DNA of 64,000 bases from Polyangium fumosum (GTDB taxonomy: Bacteria; Myxococcota_A; Polyangia; Polyangiales; Polyangiaceae). Each line of letters opens with the position of its first letter. The first letter of the stretch is position 1. The stretch is taken from assembly GCF_005144585.1 (NCBI RefSeq), contig NZ_SSMQ01000064.1, positions 1 through 64,000 on the forward strand, in the 5' to 3' direction. Shown piece by piece: positions 7,785 to 18,595 of the stretch. Position numbers and translations under genes: made by a program. A model generated the notes under the pieces. The model made no database searches. It saw only the letters and a program-made list of their open reading frames with translations, and was not told the DNA's origin.

Positions 7785-10486
7785 GGGCGCGCCTCCTCGA
7801 CGTGTGCAGCGACCTGCGGGGCGCCGCTGGGGATCGGCACGCGGATGCGAAAGTTCGCGCCGCCGGAGGCGCGATTCTCGGCCGCGATCGTGCCGCCGTG
7901 CGCCTCGACAATCGCCTTGCAGATCGCGAGCCCGAGCCCCGCGCCGACCGCGGTCGTATGCCCTCCGCGGTAAAACTTCTCGAAGATGCGCGACTCGCTC
8001 CCCGCGGCGAGCCCGGGGCCCGCGTCGGCCACCTCGACGACGACCCCGCCGGGCTCGCCGCGGGCGACGACCTCGATCGGCGACCCGGGCGGCGTGTAAC
8101 GCGCTGCATTCTCGAAGAGGTTGATGAACACCTGCTCGAAGAGTACGGGATCCACGGACAGGAGCGCTAACGCTTCCGGGAACGTGACGTTCACGGGCCG
8201 GTCCCCGAGCTTGCGTTCGAGCCGCGTCAGCGCGGAGCCGACGAGCTCTTCGAGTGGCACCCACGCGCGCTTCAGCGCGACCGGGCCGGCTTCGAGGCGC
8301 GTCATGTCGAGCAGGTTCGCGACCAGCCGTTCGAGCCGCTCGGCCTCCTCGCAGATCGAGTCGAGCAGCTCGGCGCGGGTGGTCTCGCCGAGGCCCCCGT
8401 CGTCGCGCAGCGCCGTGGCCGAGCCTGTGATCGCCGAGAGCGGCGTGCGAAGGTCGTGCGAGACCGCCGAGAGCAACGAGCTGCGCATCTCTTCCGTTTT
8501 CGCGCGCAGGGCCGCGCTGTTCGCCTCGCTCGTGAGCCGCACGCGCTCGAACGCGAACGCCGCCTGCCGGCAGAAAGCATCGAGGAACGCGCGTTGCTCG
8601 GCCCCGAGCGGTGTCGCGCTCTTCGGCGCGAGCACGAGCACGCCGAGCGGCGCGCCTCGCACGGAGAGCGGCGCGCATACGACCTTCGATCCCGGGAGCG
8701 TGTCCGTGCCCAAGCCCGAAGGACGCGCGTGCTCGAAAGCCCAGCGGGCGACCGCGAGATCGGCCGTATCGAGGGACGCCGCGGCCGGGGCGACGGCGAC
8801 CGCCTGAAGCGCGCCGTCGGCCCTGGATTGCAGCACGTGCGCCGCTGCTTCGAAGACCTGCTCGGCGTGGCCCGCGACGGCCGAGGCGACGGCCCCGGTA
8901 TCGTCCGCCGCCGCGAGATCCCGGCTGAGATCGTAAAGCGCGGCGGTCTGCGCCTCGCGATGCCGCGCGTCTTGCTCCTGCCGCCGGATGCGGGCCGTCA
9001 GCGCGCTGAGGAGCAGGCCGACGCCGAGCATCATGGCGAACGTCAGCAGGTACTTCGCGTCGGCCACGTCGAACGTGTGGAAGGGCGGGACGAAGAAGAA
9101 ATCGTAACAAGCCACCGCCAGGATCGACGCGAGGATCGAGGGGCCTCGCCCGAAGCGCACGGCCGCGAGCATGACGCAGAGCACGTAAAGCACTTCGAGA
9201 TCGGGGACGGGGTAGATCGCGCGCACGGCCGCCGCGAGCACGGTGGTGGCCGCGACGAGCAGCACGGCCGACCCATACATCACGGGCCGCGCCGACTCCT
9301 TCGGCAGCTCCGGCGGCGCCGGCGCCGTCTCGGCGCTCTCGCTGCCGCTGATGACGAGCACGTCCACGTCCCCGCTGCCACGCACGACCTCGTCGAGAAG
9401 CGAGCCACGGAGCCGGTCGCGGAGGCGAGAATGGGTCGGCTTGCCGATGATGATCCGCGTGACGTTGTGCTTGCGCGCGTAGCGCAGGAGCGCCTCGGAG
9501 ATGCTCGCGCCCGAGAGCCGCGTCACGGCGCCGCCGAGCGTCTCTGCGAGGCGCAAATGGGCTTCGAGCCGCGCCCGATCGGCCTCGCTCGGCGCCTTCG
9601 CCGCGGGCGACGCGACGTACGCGGCGACCCACGGCGCGCGCAGGCCCGCGGCCATCCGCGCCGCCGCGCGCAGGAGCCGGCCCGAGCTCGGCGCAGGGCT
9701 GATGCACACGAGGATCCGCTCGCCGGCCGGCCAGGGCGTGATCACCCCGTGCTGCTCGCGATACTCGCGCATGTCCACGTCGACGCGCTCCGCCGTCCGC
9801 CGCAGCGCGAGCTCGCGCAGCGCGAGCAGGTTGCCGCGCTGGAAGAAATGCGCGGCCGCGCGTTTCGCCTGCTCCGGCAGATAGACCTTTCCTTCGCGCA
9901 GGCGCGCGAGCAGCTCCTCGGGCGCGATGTCGACGAGCTCGATCTCGTCGGCGCGATCGAGGATCGAATCGGGGATCGTCTCGCGCACCTGGATGCCCGT
10001 GATCTGCGCGACCACGTCGTTCAGGCTCTCGACGTGCTGCACGTTGACGGTCGTGAAGACGTCGATGCCCGCGTCGAGCAGCTCGAGCGCGTCTTGCCAG
10101 CGCTTCGCATGCCGGGATCCGTGGACGTTCGTGTGGGCGAGCTCGTCGAGCAGCAGCAGCCCGGGCCTCCGCGCGAGCGCGGCGTCGAGGTCGAGCTCGT
10201 CGAGGGCGCGCCCGCGATACTCCACCTTGCGCCGCGGCAGCACGTCGAGCCCTTCGAGCAGGGCTTCCGTCTCCGCGCGCCCGTGTGTCTCCACGATCCC
10301 GGCGACGACGTCGACCTTCTGTTCGATCGCCCGTTCGCGCGCGACCTGGAGCATGCGGTACGTCTTTCCGACGCCGGGGGCGAACCCGAAGAACACGCGG
10401 AGCCGCGCGCGGTGTTCGCGTCCCTCTTCGGCGTGCGCCCTCCGTACGAGCGCGTCGGGATCGGGTCGGCTGTCGGGATCGGTCAT
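7781..10486 (-). CDS. kdpD: KdpD potassium/turgor sensor histidine kinase
   Basis: Membrane sensor kinase that phosphorylates KdpE when potassium is limiting. At 901 residues it is close to E. coli KdpD (894). It has an N-terminal KdpD domain with Walker [10 protein letters not shown] (34-42) and [11 protein letters not shown], then a USP-like domain (about 255-375). Four membrane helices follow (about 400-500), then a GAF-like region, HisKA with phosphoacceptor H677 ([11 protein letters not shown]) and an HATPase domain with DAGPGL and GAGLGLAIC. It overlaps both kdpC and kdpE by 4 bp, so all three are translationally coupled. Confidence 0.96.
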   Translation of the reverse strand: MTDPDSRPDPDALVRRAHAEEGREHRARLRVFFGFAPGVGKTYRMLQVARERAIEQKVDVVAGIVETHGRAETEALLEGLDVLPRRKVEYRGRALDELDLDAALARRPGLLLLDELAHTNVHGSRHAKRWQDALELLDAGIDVFTTVNVQHVESLNDVVAQITGIQVRETIPDSILDRADEIELVDIAPEELLARLREGKVYLPEQAKRAAAHFFQRGNLLALRELALRRTAERVDVDMREYREQHGVITPWPAGERILVCISPAPSSGRLLRAAARMAAGLRAPWVAAYVASPAAKAPSEADRARLEAHLRLAETLGGAVTRLSGASISEALLRYARKHNVTRIIIGKPTHSRLRDRLRGSLLDEVVRGSGDVDVLVISGSESAETAPAPPELPKESARPVMYGSAVLLVAATTVLAAAVRAIYPVPDLEVLYVLCVMLAAVRFGRGPSILASILAVACYDFFFVPPFHTFDVADAKYLLTFAMMLGVGLLLSALTARIRRQEQDARHREAQTAALYDLSRDLAAADDTGAVASAVAGHAEQVFEAAAHVLQSRADGALQAVAVAPAAASLDTADLAVARWAFEHARPSGLGTDTLPGSKVVCAPLSVRGAPLGVLVLAPKSATPLGAEQRAFLDAFCRQAAFAFERVRLTSEANSAALRAKTEEMRSSLLSAVSHDLRTPLSAITGSATALRDDGGLGETTRAELLDSICEEAERLERLVANLLDMTRLEAGPVALKRAWVPLEELVGSALTRLERKLGDRPVNVTFPEALALLSVDPVLFEQVFINLFENAARYTPPGSPIEVVARGEPGGVVVEVADAGPGLAAGSESRIFEKFYRGGHTTAVGAGLGLAICKAIVEAHGGTIAAENRASGGANFRIRVPIPSGAPQVAAHVEEARP

Positions 10487-11064
10487 GGATGGGCTTTCGC
10501 CTGATCGAGCGCGAGGTTCAGGCGTAACACGTTCACGCGTGGTTCGCCGAGGACGCCGAGGACACGGCCCTCCACGTGCGCGTCGACGAGGCCGCGGACG
10601 CGGGCCGGATCGAGCGCGCGGGCCCGCGCGACGCGGGCGACCTGGAAATGAGCGGCCGCCGGAGAAATGTGCGGGTCGAGGCCACTGCCCGAGGCCGTGA
10701 CGAGGTCGACCGGAAGGGGCGCGGCATGGCCCGGGTCTGCCTCGCGAAGCGCTGTGATGCGCGCCGCGACGGCGTCTCGGAGCGCTGGGTTCGTCGGCCC
10801 GAGGTTCGAGCCGCTCGACGCCGCCGCATTGTAGGGATGGCTCGGCGTCGCGGAAGGGCGACCCCAGAAGTACCGCGGATCCTCGAACGGCTGCCCGATC
10901 AGCTCGGAGCCGACGATTCTTCCCCCCTCATGGATCAGGCTGCCATTCGCGCGCGCCGGAAAGGCCGCTTGCGCGACGGCGGTGACGAGCAGCGGATACA
11001 CGACGCCCGTCAGGAGCGTGAATGCGGCGAGGAGCGTGATCGCGGGACGGAGGAGCGATTTCAT
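10483..11064 (-). CDS. kdpC: KdpC, potassium-transporting ATPase subunit C
   Basis: Single-span subunit that stabilises the KdpFABC complex and promotes ATP binding by KdpB. The 193-residue protein has one N-terminal helix (about 8-33, [24 protein letters not shown]). It carries the usual KdpC stretches [38 protein letters not shown] and [16 protein letters not shown]. It begins 12 bp after the kdpB stop and overlaps the kdpD start by 4 bp. Confidence 0.97.
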   Translation of the reverse strand: MKSLLRPAITLLAAFTLLTGVVYPLLVTAVAQAAFPARANGSLIHEGGRIVGSELIGQPFEDPRYFWGRPSATPSHPYNAAASSGSNLGPTNPALRDAVAARITALREADPGHAAPLPVDLVTASGSGLDPHISPAAAHFQVARVARARALDPARVRGLVDAHVEGRVLGVLGEPRVNVLRLNLALDQAKAHP

Positions 11065-11076
11065 CGTCGATTCCTT

Positions 11077-13152
11077 TCAGCCAACGCCGAGGCCCGCGAG
11101 CACGAGGTCGATGAGCTTGATGCACGGGAACGGCAGCACCACGCCGCCGAGGCCATACACGAGCAAGTTCCGCCGGAGCAGCGCGGGCGCGGGCGCCGGG
11201 CGGTACCGGATGCCGCGGAGCGCGATGGGGACGAGCGCGATGATGACGAGCGCATTGAAGATCACGGCCGACAGGATGGCCGTGGCCGGCGAATGCAGCC
11301 GCATCACGTTCAGCGCGCCGAGCGCGGGGTAGGTCGCGGCGAACGCGGCCGGGATGATGGCGAAGTATTTGGACACGTCGTTCGCGATGCTGAACGTCGT
11401 CAGCGCGCCGCGCGTCATGAGCATCTGCTTTCCGATCTCCACGATGGCGAGCAGCTTCGTCGGGTTGGAGTCGAGATCCACCATGTTCCCCGCCTCCTTC
11501 GCGGCCTGCGTGCCCGTGTTCATCGCCACGGCCACGTCGGCCTGCGCGAGCGCGGGCGCATCGTTCGTCCCGTCGCCCGTCATCGCGACGAGGTGCCCTT
11601 CCTGCTGATACGAGCGAATCATCGCGAGCTTTTGCTCGGGCGTCGCCTCGGCGAGGAAATCGTCGACGCCGGCCTCGGCCGCGATCGCCGCGGCGGTGAG
11701 CGGGTTGTCGCCCGTGATCATCACCGTGCGAATGCCGATGTGGCGTAGCTCCGCGAATCGCTCCTGGATCCCGCCCTTCACGATGTCCTTGAGCTCGACC
11801 ACGCCGAGCACCCGCGCGCCGTCCGCGACGACGAGCGGCGTGGATCCCTGCTTCGCGACCTCGTCCACGAGCGCCTTCACCTCGGCCGGGACGCTTCCGC
11901 CCTGCGCCTCGACGAACTTCGTCACGGCGTCGGTCGCGCCCTTCCGGATGAGGCGCCCGTCGAGATCGACCCCGCTCATCCGCGTCTGCGCCGTGAATGG
12001 CACGAACGTCGCGCCGAGCGCGTGCACGTCCCGCGCCCGCAATGCAAAACGCTCCTTCGCCAGCACCACGATGCTGCGGCCCTCCGGCGTCTCGTCGGCG
12101 AGGGACGAGAGCTGCGCCGCGTCCGCGAGCTCGCCCTCCTTGATCCCAGGCGCGGGCAAGAAGGCTGTCGCTTGCCGATTGCCGAGCGTGATCGTGCCCG
12201 TCTTGTCGAGCAAGAGCACGGTCACGTCCCCGGCCGCCTCGACGGCGCGCCCCGAGGTCGCAATCACGTTCGCCTGGACCATTCGATCCATCCCCGCGAT
12301 GCCGATCGCGGAGAGCAGCCCGCCGATCGTCGTGGGAATGAGACATACGAGCAAGGCGCAGAGCACGGTGAGGCTCACGGGCGCGCCTTGCCCGGAGCTC
12401 GCGACGGCATATTTCGAGAAGGGCAAGAGCGTCACGGTCGCGAGCAAAAACACGATCGTGAGCGCCGCGAGCAGGATGTCGAGCGCGATCTCGTTCGGCG
12501 TCTTTTTCCGTTTGGCGCCCTCGACCATCGCGATCATGCGGTCGAGGAAGGTCTCGCCCGCGTTCTCCGTGATGCGCACGAGCAGCCAATCCGAGAGCAC
12601 GCGTGTCCCGCCCGTGACGGCGCTGCGGTCCCCGCCGCTCTCGCGAATGACGGGGGCGCTCTCGCCCGTGATGGCGCTCTCGTCGACCGAGGCGACCCCT
12701 TCGATCACCTCCCCATCGCTGGGCAGGGTATCTCCGGCTTCAACCAGCACGACGTCGCCGCGGCGGAGCGTCGAGGAATCGACCTCCTCGCGCCGCGCGT
12801 CGAGCCGCGGCGCGTCCAGGCGCTTCGCGTTCACGTTTTTCCGGGTCTTCCGGAGCGCGTCCGCTTGCGCCTTGCCACGCCCTTCGGCCATCGCTTCCGC
12901 GAAATTGGCGAAAAGGACGGTGAACCAGAGCCAGAGCGAAACGGCGAGGATGAAACCGGCGGGGGCCTCGCCGCGACCGGTGATCGCCGCGTGCAGGAAG
13001 AGCACCGTCGTGAAGGCGCTGCCGACCTCCACCACGAACATGACCGGGTTTTTGAGCATCCGCCGCGGATCGAGCTTGCGGAATGCGTCGACGGCCGCGC
13101 GGCCGACGATGGCGCGCTCGAAGAGCGGACGAGCCTGGGTTCGGGTCGTCAT
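11077..13152 (-). CDS. kdpB: KdpB, potassium-transporting P-type ATPase
   Basis: Catalytic ATPase subunit of KdpFABC. The chosen ATG at 13152 ([16 protein letters not shown]) gives 691 residues, matching the family at about 680; the frame continues upstream into kdpA but without a credible start. Motifs present are ITGESAPV in the A domain, phosphorylation loop [31 protein letters not shown] in the membrane, and [19 protein letters not shown]. The TGES serine, a site of inhibitory phosphorylation in E. coli KdpB, is conserved. It starts 13 bp after kdpA. Confidence 0.97.
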   Translation of the reverse strand: MTTRTQARPLFERAIVGRAAVDAFRKLDPRRMLKNPVMFVVEVGSAFTTVLFLHAAITGRGEAPAGFILAVSLWLWFTVLFANFAEAMAEGRGKAQADALRKTRKNVNAKRLDAPRLDARREEVDSSTLRRGDVVLVEAGDTLPSDGEVIEGVASVDESAITGESAPVIRESGGDRSAVTGGTRVLSDWLLVRITENAGETFLDRMIAMVEGAKRKKTPNEIALDILLAALTIVFLLATVTLLPFSKYAVASSGQGAPVSLTVLCALLVCLIPTTIGGLLSAIGIAGMDRMVQANVIATSGRAVEAAGDVTVLLLDKTGTITLGNRQATAFLPAPGIKEGELADAAQLSSLADETPEGRSIVVLAKERFALRARDVHALGATFVPFTAQTRMSGVDLDGRLIRKGATDAVTKFVEAQGGSVPAEVKALVDEVAKQGSTPLVVADGARVLGVVELKDIVKGGIQERFAELRHIGIRTVMITGDNPLTAAAIAAEAGVDDFLAEATPEQKLAMIRSYQQEGHLVAMTGDGTNDAPALAQADVAVAMNTGTQAAKEAGNMVDLDSNPTKLLAIVEIGKQMLMTRGALTTFSIANDVSKYFAIIPAAFAATYPALGALNVMRLHSPATAILSAVIFNALVIIALVPIALRGIRYRPAPAPALLRRNLLVYGLGGVVLPFPCIKLIDLVLAGLGVG

Positions 13153-13165
13153 GAGGGGGCTCCAT

Positions 13166-14911
13166 TCACCTTGCAAACAGGGAGAGATGCTCGACCACCG
13201 GGCCGAGCGCGAGCGCCGGGACGAACGTGAGCGCACCGACGAGCAGAATCGTCCCGACGAGCAAGAGCACGAAGAGCGGCGTGTGTGTCGGCAACGTCCC
13301 CGCGCTCGGGGGGATCGATTTCTTCCGCGCGAGGGACGCGGCCATTGCCAGGACGGGGACGAGGACCCAATAACGGCCGATCAGCATGCAGAGGCCGATG
13401 GCCGTCGTGTAAAACATCCCGCTCACGGTGAGCCCGCCGAAGGCCGAGCCGTTGTTGTTCGCGCCGGACGAGAAGGCATACAGGATCTCGCTGAAGCCGT
13501 GGGCGCCGGGGTTGCCGAGGGGCGCCGTGCCCGCGGACGTCGCGCTCGCGAGGGCTGTGCCGACGAGCACCGCCGCGGCCGGGAGCAGGATGACGAGCGA
13601 GGCCATTTTCATCTCGAAGGCCTCGATCTTCTTGCCGAGGTACTCCGGCGTGCGCCCGACCATCAGGCCGGCGATGAACACGGCGATGACCGCATACATC
13701 AGCATCCCGTAGAGCCCCGAGCCCACGCCGCCGAACACGATCTCGCCGAGCTGCATGAGCCACATCGGCACGAGCCCGCCGAGCGGCGTGAAGCTGTCGT
13801 GCATCGCATTCACGGAGCCATTCGAGGCTGCCGTCGTCGCCGTCGCCCAGAGCGCGCTGTCGACGACGCCGAAGCGCGCCTCCTTGCCCTCCATGTTCCC
13901 GCCGGGCTGGAGCGCGCTCGCGCCCTGATCGACGCCGAGGCTCGAAAGGATGGGATTTCCGTGCTGCTCGGCCGCCACCGCGACGCAGAGCAGGGGCACG
14001 AAGATCACGAGCATCGCCGCGAAGACGGCAACGCCCTGTCGTTTGTCCTTCACCATTGCGCCGAACGTGAAGCAGAGCGCCGCGGGGACGAGCACGATCG
14101 AGATCACCTCCAGCAGGTTCGTGAGGGCGTTCGGGTTCTCGAACGGGTGCGCCGCGTTCACGTTGAAAAAGCCGCCGCCGTTCGTCCCGAGCTGCTTGAT
14201 GGCGATCTGCGAGGCCGCGGGCCCGAGCGCGAGGATCTGCCGGGCGACGCCGGTCCCGTCGCCGGAGGTCGTCGGGTCGAGCAGATCCGCGACGTGATGC
14301 GCGGCGAACGTCTGCACGACGCCCTGCGAAACGAGCAAAAGGGCGAGGACGAACGAGAGCGGCACGAGCACGTAGAGCGTGCTCCGTGTCAGGTCGACCC
14401 AGAAGTTGCCGATGCCCTCCGCCGTGCGCCGCGTGAACCCTCGTATCAATGCGACGAGGACGGCCATGCCCGTGCCCGCGGAGACGAAGTTCTGCACGGT
14501 GAGCCCGAGCATTTGCGTGAGGTGCGAGAGCGTCGTCTCGCCCGCATACGCTTGCCAGTTCGTATTGCTCGCGAAGCTCACCGCCGTGTTCCACGCGACC
14601 TCCGGCGCGACCGCGCCGAGCCCGGCCGGATTCACGGGCAGGAGGGCCTGGAATCGCTCGAGCCCGTACACCACGAGCAGGCCGAACAGGTTGAACAGGA
14701 GGACAGCCGCGGCATACCGAGGAAAGGACATGTCCTCGTCGACACGAATCCCTGCGGCGCGATAGAAGAGGCGCTCGACCGGCCCGAACACGCGCGCGGC
14801 GAGCTTCGTGTTCCCCTCGTACACGCGGGCCATGTACGATCCGAGCGGAACGGCGAGCGCGACGAGCACGAGCAGGAAAAGCCCGCACCGGAAGACGGCA
14901 TTCTCGATCAC
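13166..14911 (-). CDS. kdpA: KdpA, potassium channel-like subunit
   Basis: Potassium-selective translocation subunit of KdpFABC, 581 residues, about ten membrane helices. Selectivity-region motifs include the [20 protein letters not shown] stretch and [14 protein letters not shown]. The start is GTG at 14911 (M-I-E-N-A), which overlaps the kdpF stop as GTGA. The protein is slightly longer than E. coli KdpA (557), mostly in loops. Next gene kdpB begins 13 bp downstream. Confidence 0.96.
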   Translation of the reverse strand: MIENAVFRCGLFLLVLVALAVPLGSYMARVYEGNTKLAARVFGPVERLFYRAAGIRVDEDMSFPRYAAAVLLFNLFGLLVVYGLERFQALLPVNPAGLGAVAPEVAWNTAVSFASNTNWQAYAGETTLSHLTQMLGLTVQNFVSAGTGMAVLVALIRGFTRRTAEGIGNFWVDLTRSTLYVLVPLSFVLALLLVSQGVVQTFAAHHVADLLDPTTSGDGTGVARQILALGPAASQIAIKQLGTNGGGFFNVNAAHPFENPNALTNLLEVISIVLVPAALCFTFGAMVKDKRQGVAVFAAMLVIFVPLLCVAVAAEQHGNPILSSLGVDQGASALQPGGNMEGKEARFGVVDSALWATATTAASNGSVNAMHDSFTPLGGLVPMWLMQLGEIVFGGVGSGLYGMLMYAVIAVFIAGLMVGRTPEYLGKKIEAFEMKMASLVILLPAAAVLVGTALASATSAGTAPLGNPGAHGFSEILYAFSSGANNNGSAFGGLTVSGMFYTTAIGLCMLIGRYWVLVPVLAMAASLARKKSIPPSAGTLPTHTPLFVLLLVGTILLVGALTFVPALALGPVVEHLSLFAR

Positions 14912-15000
14912 GACAACTTCTCCGGATAGAGGAGCGCGAAGAGGAGGTAGCCGAAGAGAAGGGCGGCGAGCACGCCGCCGAGGCTCGTCAGGGTCGCCAT
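14908..15000 (-). CDS. kdpF: KdpF, small stabilising subunit
   Basis: Thirty-residue single-helix peptide beginning MATLTSLGGV and ending LYPEKLS. A GYLLFALLYPEKL tail is characteristic of KdpF (compare the LGYLVYALI-type end of E. coli KdpF). It stabilises the Kdp complex by packing against KdpA. Its stop codon overlaps the GTG of kdpA by 4 bp. It is too short for most automated callers. I translated it directly from the minus strand, and its position immediately before kdpA is the canonical one. Confidence 0.9.
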   Translation of the reverse strand: MATLTSLGGVLAALLFGYLLFALLYPEKLS

Positions 15001-15004
15001 GGCA

Positions 15005-15085
15005 TCAGACTTTCTCGCAGAGCCGCACGAGGCCCCACGACACGAGGAAAAACGCTGCGGTGATGGCCAGAAACACGGCGTCCAT
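15005..15085 (-). CDS. 26-residue membrane micropeptide upstream of kdpF
   Basis: Translation from ATG 15085 gives MDAVFLAITAAFFLVSWGLV followed by RLCEKV and a stop. A strong Shine-Dalgarno (GGGAGGAG) sits 6-7 nt upstream. The stop is 4 nt from the kdpF ATG, so the two are almost certainly translated together. It is one hydrophobic helix with a short basic/Cys tail. Function unknown; by position it may be an accessory to KdpFABC. I recall similar tiny frames next to kdpF in other phyla, but this needs a search. Confidence 0.75.
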   Translation of the reverse strand: MDAVFLAITAAFFLVSWGLVRLCEKV

Positions 15086-15088
15086 GGT

Positions 15089-15337
15089 TCAGCTCCTCCC
15101 GCGCCGTCCGCGGCTGCGGAGCCGCGTGATGCAGGGGCCGAACAGGCCCTTCAGCGCGAAGAACGACATCAACATGCCGACCGAGCCCACGGCGCCCCAG
15201 GGCCCCGGCCGGCCGGCGTCGTACACCACGAGCAAGAGCCCGATCCCGAGCCAGACCCAGAGCAGGCTCCTCTGCTCGGCGCGCCCGTCGGCATCCGGAT
15301 CGATTCCGGTCGTTTCATTTCGTCGGTAGGGGTTCAT
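15089..15337 (-). CDS. Small membrane protein in the kdp operon
   Basis: Eighty-two residues starting MNPYRRNETTG. Two hydrophobic segments (LLWVWLGIGLLLVVYDAG and GAVGSVGMLMSFFALKGLFG) are followed by a very basic tail. ATG 15337 lies 2 nt after the stop of the outer-membrane barrel gene, and the micropeptide follows within a few bases, so it belongs to the operon. I do not recognise a family. A longer frame from 15349 would overlap the upstream gene. Confidence 0.7.
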   Translation of the reverse strand: MNPYRRNETTGIDPDADGRAEQRSLLWVWLGIGLLLVVYDAGRPGPWGAVGSVGMLMSFFALKGLFGPCITRLRSRGRRGRS

Positions 15338-15339
15338 GG

Positions 15340-16521
15340 TCAAAACCACGTCGTCGCGCCGAGCGTGACGGTGTCCTCCGCAGGGCGGTTCGGCACGAAC
15401 GGCGTATCCACGCCATTCCCTTCAACGTCGCCGCCGAAATACATGTCCCCCGCCGCGTGATCGTGGCGGTATTCGAGCCGGAAGGAGGCTCGTTCGTGCG
15501 GGCGGAAGTCCGCCGTCGCCGTGCCGGACGCGACCCAGGAGACCGGCCAGAAGAGGGGCGCGGCCGTGCCCTCGGGGCTCTCCGGCACCCGCTCGTGGAA
15601 CGCGTCCCCGCGCGCCGCGAGGAAGAGCTTGTCCGAGACGCGGAAACGCGCATAAAGCGCGCCCGCGATCCAGGCGCTCGTGCCAAAACGGTTGGGCTCC
15701 GTCCCGCCATTGACGTGGGCGATGAACGAGAGCCGGTTCGTCGGGTGGAGCGTGGCGTGCACGTCCACGAGGTGCCGCCACGCGCGGCCCTCGGGGGCGC
15801 CGCGCGGGCGCTCCACGCCCGTGAAGTAGAGGAACGAGAGCGCGAGCTTTTCCGGCCGCGTGTACGTGACCTGCGCGGCGAGCGATTTCTCCTCGTTGTT
15901 GTCGACGACGCTGTTCCAGCCGTTGTAACAGGCGAGCGTCAAGGCCCACGCGTCGCTCAGCGGATACGTGACGCGCGCGCCGGTGTGGTAGAACGGAAGC
16001 CCAAAAAACAGGTTCGAGCGGGAGAAGTTCCAGTTATCGCGCACGGCCATCGCCTCGGGCCCGATCGGCGAGAGGAAGAGGCCGGCCTGGACGAGGAGCC
16101 CGCGCCCGACGTCGAAGCGATACCCGGTGTAGGCTTGCTGGACGTACTTCCAGAGCTCCGCGCCCGTGGCGTTCGTCCCGCTCGCGCCCGCGAGCGCCGG
16201 CTCGGCGAGGTAATACGTGCTCGGCGTGTGCCCCACCTGGAGCGTCACGAGGCCCGAGAGCCGCTGTACGTCCCAGGTCGCGGAGAGCGCGACGTTCGAG
16301 AGCGTGAACGTATTGTGTCGGTTGTCGAACCCTCGATAGTGCGTGATGCCATTCGAGGGGCGCTCGAAATTCCACTGGTAGAACGCCTCTGCATACCCGC
16401 CGAGCTGGAACGTGGCGGGGGGCGGGGCCTCGTCCGCGCGCGCCGCGGGGACGGAGCCGAGGAGCAGAACCGCCGCGCCGAGGACGACGCGAGGATCAGG
16501 GAGCATGCCGGCGAGCTGCAT
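15340..16521 (-). CDS. Outer-membrane beta-barrel (bbp2/OmpL-like), first gene of the kdp operon
   Basis: Predicted outer-membrane porin of 393 residues. It has a signal peptide (to about residue 30, ending VPAARADE), then alternating aromatic strands such as LGGYAEAFYQWNFERP and FDNRHNTFTLSNVALS, and a C-terminal phenylalanine (GATTWF) typical of outer-membrane proteins. The pattern resembles the putative porin family bbp2. It precedes the kdp genes with 2-bp spacing to the next frame, suggesting a role in ion passage across the outer membrane. A second ATG at 16506 also leaves a usable signal; I kept 16521. Confidence 0.8.
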   Translation of the reverse strand: MQLAGMLPDPRVVLGAAVLLLGSVPAARADEAPPPATFQLGGYAEAFYQWNFERPSNGITHYRGFDNRHNTFTLSNVALSATWDVQRLSGLVTLQVGHTPSTYYLAEPALAGASGTNATGAELWKYVQQAYTGYRFDVGRGLLVQAGLFLSPIGPEAMAVRDNWNFSRSNLFFGLPFYHTGARVTYPLSDAWALTLACYNGWNSVVDNNEEKSLAAQVTYTRPEKLALSFLYFTGVERPRGAPEGRAWRHLVDVHATLHPTNRLSFIAHVNGGTEPNRFGTSAWIAGALYARFRVSDKLFLAARGDAFHERVPESPEGTAAPLFWPVSWVASGTATADFRPHERASFRLEYRHDHAAGDMYFGGDVEGNGVDTPFVPNRPAEDTVTLGATTWF

Positions 16522-16574
16522 GCCCTATGTATACGGCGTTTCGTGTCAGGGGGACGTCAAGGTCCCGCGGCCCC

Positions 16575-16594
16575 GTATCAAGAAAGTATCAAGA
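16575..16594. promoter_or_regulatory. Tandem direct repeat, candidate KdpE box
   Basis: GTATCAAGA occurs at 16575-16583 and again at 16586-16594, identical and exactly 11 bp apart. It lies in the 123-bp gap between the divergent kdp operon and kup. OmpR/PhoB-family regulators such as KdpE bind direct half-sites at about 11-bp spacing. The repeat sits 54-73 bp upstream of the operon's first ATG. Assignment to KdpE is inference. Confidence 0.5.
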
Positions 16595-16644
16595 TTGCCC
16601 GGGTGACGTCGGGGACTGCCGGAATGGGGTTACCCTCGGGCCCC

Positions 16645-18582
16645 ATGACGATCGACCCCTCCCAAGTGCCATCTACGAGCGTGCATGCGCCGTCCGTGGC
16701 GCATGCAGCGCACGCCGCGCACGCGGCTCGCTGGCCGCTCCTCCTCGGCGCGCTCGGCGTCGTGTTCGGCGACATCGGCACGAGCCCCCTCTACGCCATC
16801 AAAGAGTGCTTCAGCCCCGCGAGCACGCACCGGGTCGACGCCACGCCGGAGAACGTCCTCGGCGTCCTCTCGCTCGTCTTCTGGTCCCTCTTGATGGTCG
16901 TGACGGTCAAGTACCTGACCTTCATCTTGAAAGCCGACAACCAAGGTTCGGGCGGCATCCTCGCGCTGCTCGCGCTCGTCCCCCCGCGCAAGGACGGCAG
17001 CGCCATTGCGGGTCCGCTCGTCCTCCTCGTCCTCTTCGGCGCGGCGCTTCTTTATGGGGACGGCGTCATCACGCCTGCCATCTCGGTGCTCTCCGCGGTG
17101 GAGGGGCTCGAGGTCGCGACGACGTCCCTCAAGCCGGCCGTCGTCCCGCTGACCGTCGTCGTCTTGCTCTCGCTCTTTTTCGTGCAGAAGCGCGGCACGG
17201 CGGGCATTGGCAACGTCTTTGGTCCGATCACGCTCGTCTGGTTCGTGACCATCGCGGCGCTCGGCGTCCGCTGGATCTGGATCGAGCCCTCGGTGCTCGC
17301 CGGGGTCGACCCGCGGCACGCCGTCGCGTTTTTCCTCGAGCACAAGACCCACGGCTTCTTGCTCCTCGGCGCCGTCGTCCTTTGCATCACCGGCGGCGAG
17401 GCGCTTTATGCCGACATGGGGCATTTCGGCCGCGGCCCGATCCGCACGGTCTGGTATGCGGTCGTCTGGCCGGCGTTGCTCCTCAATTACTTCGGCCAGG
17501 GCGCGTGCCTCCTCCGCAATCCCTCGGCGGCGGCGAACCCCTTTTATGCCCTCGTCCCCTCCTGGGCCCTCTATCCGACGGTCGCCATCGCCACCGCGGC
17601 CACGATCGTCGCCTCGCAGGCGCTCATCTCCGGCGCCTTCTCGCTCACGCAGCAGGCCGTGCAGCTCGGGTATTTCCCGCGCGTGACCATCATCCACACC
17701 TCGAAGGAGACCGAAGGCCAGATCTTCATCCCCGAGATCAACCGCGCCCTCTCTGTCGCGTGTGTCTTCCTCGTGCTCTGGTTCCAGAACTCGAGCGCGC
17801 TCGCCGCCGCGTACGGCATCGCCGTCACGGGCACGATGGGCATCACGACGGTCGTCTATTTCGTCGTCGTGACGCAGCGCTGGAAATGGCCGCTCTGGAA
17901 GGCGCTCCCGCCCGTCCTGCTCTTCCTCAGCATCGACCTCGCGTTCTTCGGCGCGAACGCGGCGAAGTTCTTCCACGGCGGCTGGTTCCCCATCGTGATG
18001 GGCGCCGCGATCTACGCCGTGATGACGACCTGGAAGACCGGCCGCCGCATCCTCGGCGAGTCCTTCAAGGCGAACCTCCTCCCGCTCGAATCGTTCCTGC
18101 GTGACGTGGAAGAAAAAAAGCCCCACCGCGTCTCGGGCACGGCCGTGTTCATGGCGTCGAACCCGCAGGGCACGCCGCCCGTGCTGCTCCACCATTTCAT
18201 CCACAACAAGATCCTCCACGAGCAGGTCGTGCTCCTCTCCGTGGTGAACGAGCGTGTCCCGGAGATCACGCCCGACGCGCGTGTCTCCGTGGACGACATG
18301 GGCCACGGGTTTTATCGGGTGACGGCGCGGTACGGCTTCATGCAGACGCCCCACGTGCCGAGCGTGCTCGCCGCTTGCAAGGACCACGGCCTCGACGTGG
18401 ACCTCAAGAACACGAGTTATTACCTCGGCCGCGAGACGCTCCTGCCGACGGGGAGATCACGCATGATGAAGTGGCGCAAGGACCTCTTCGCGTTCATCTC
18501 GCGCAATGCCCGCCCGGCGACGGCCTACTTCGGCCTGCCGCCGGGCCGGGTCGTCGAGCTGGGAATGCAGATCGATCTGTGA
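16645..18582 (+). CDS. kup: Kup low-affinity potassium/proton symporter
   Basis: Inner-membrane potassium uptake system, 645 residues against 622 in E. coli Kup. After a His/Ala-rich N-terminus come about twelve membrane helices, starting with GALGVVFGDIGTSPLYAIKE. Also present are the family stretches ADNQGSGGILALLAL, YGDGVITPAISVLSAVEGL, GGEALYADMGHFG and QALISGAFSLTQQAVQLGYFPR, plus a C-terminal cytoplasmic domain. ATG 16645 (MTIDPSQ) is preferred; an in-frame ATG at 16624 is the alternative, and neither has a clear Shine-Dalgarno. It is transcribed away from the kdp operon. Confidence 0.95.
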   Translation: MTIDPSQVPSTSVHAPSVAHAAHAAHAARWPLLLGALGVVFGDIGTSPLYAIKECFSPASTHRVDATPENVLGVLSLVFWSLLMVVTVKYLTFILKADNQGSGGILALLALVPPRKDGSAIAGPLVLLVLFGAALLYGDGVITPAISVLSAVEGLEVATTSLKPAVVPLTVVVLLSLFFVQKRGTAGIGNVFGPITLVWFVTIAALGVRWIWIEPSVLAGVDPRHAVAFFLEHKTHGFLLLGAVVLCITGGEALYADMGHFGRGPIRTVWYAVVWPALLLNYFGQGACLLRNPSAAANPFYALVPSWALYPTVAIATAATIVASQALISGAFSLTQQAVQLGYFPRVTIIHTSKETEGQIFIPEINRALSVACVFLVLWFQNSSALAAAYGIAVTGTMGITTVVYFVVVTQRWKWPLWKALPPVLLFLSIDLAFFGANAAKFFHGGWFPIVMGAAIYAVMTTWKTGRRILGESFKANLLPLESFLRDVEEKKPHRVSGTAVFMASNPQGTPPVLLHHFIHNKILHEQVVLLSVVNERVPEITPDARVSVDDMGHGFYRVTARYGFMQTPHVPSVLAACKDHGLDVDLKNTSYYLGRETLLPTGRSRMMKWRKDLFAFISRNARPATAYFGLPPGRVVELGMQIDL

Positions 18583-18595
18583 GGGGCGGGGCGCG

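Noticed and set aside
16522-16644. c-di-AMP (ydaO) riboswitch upstream of kup
   Set aside because: The 123-bp divergent gap is too short and shows no matching conserved elements.
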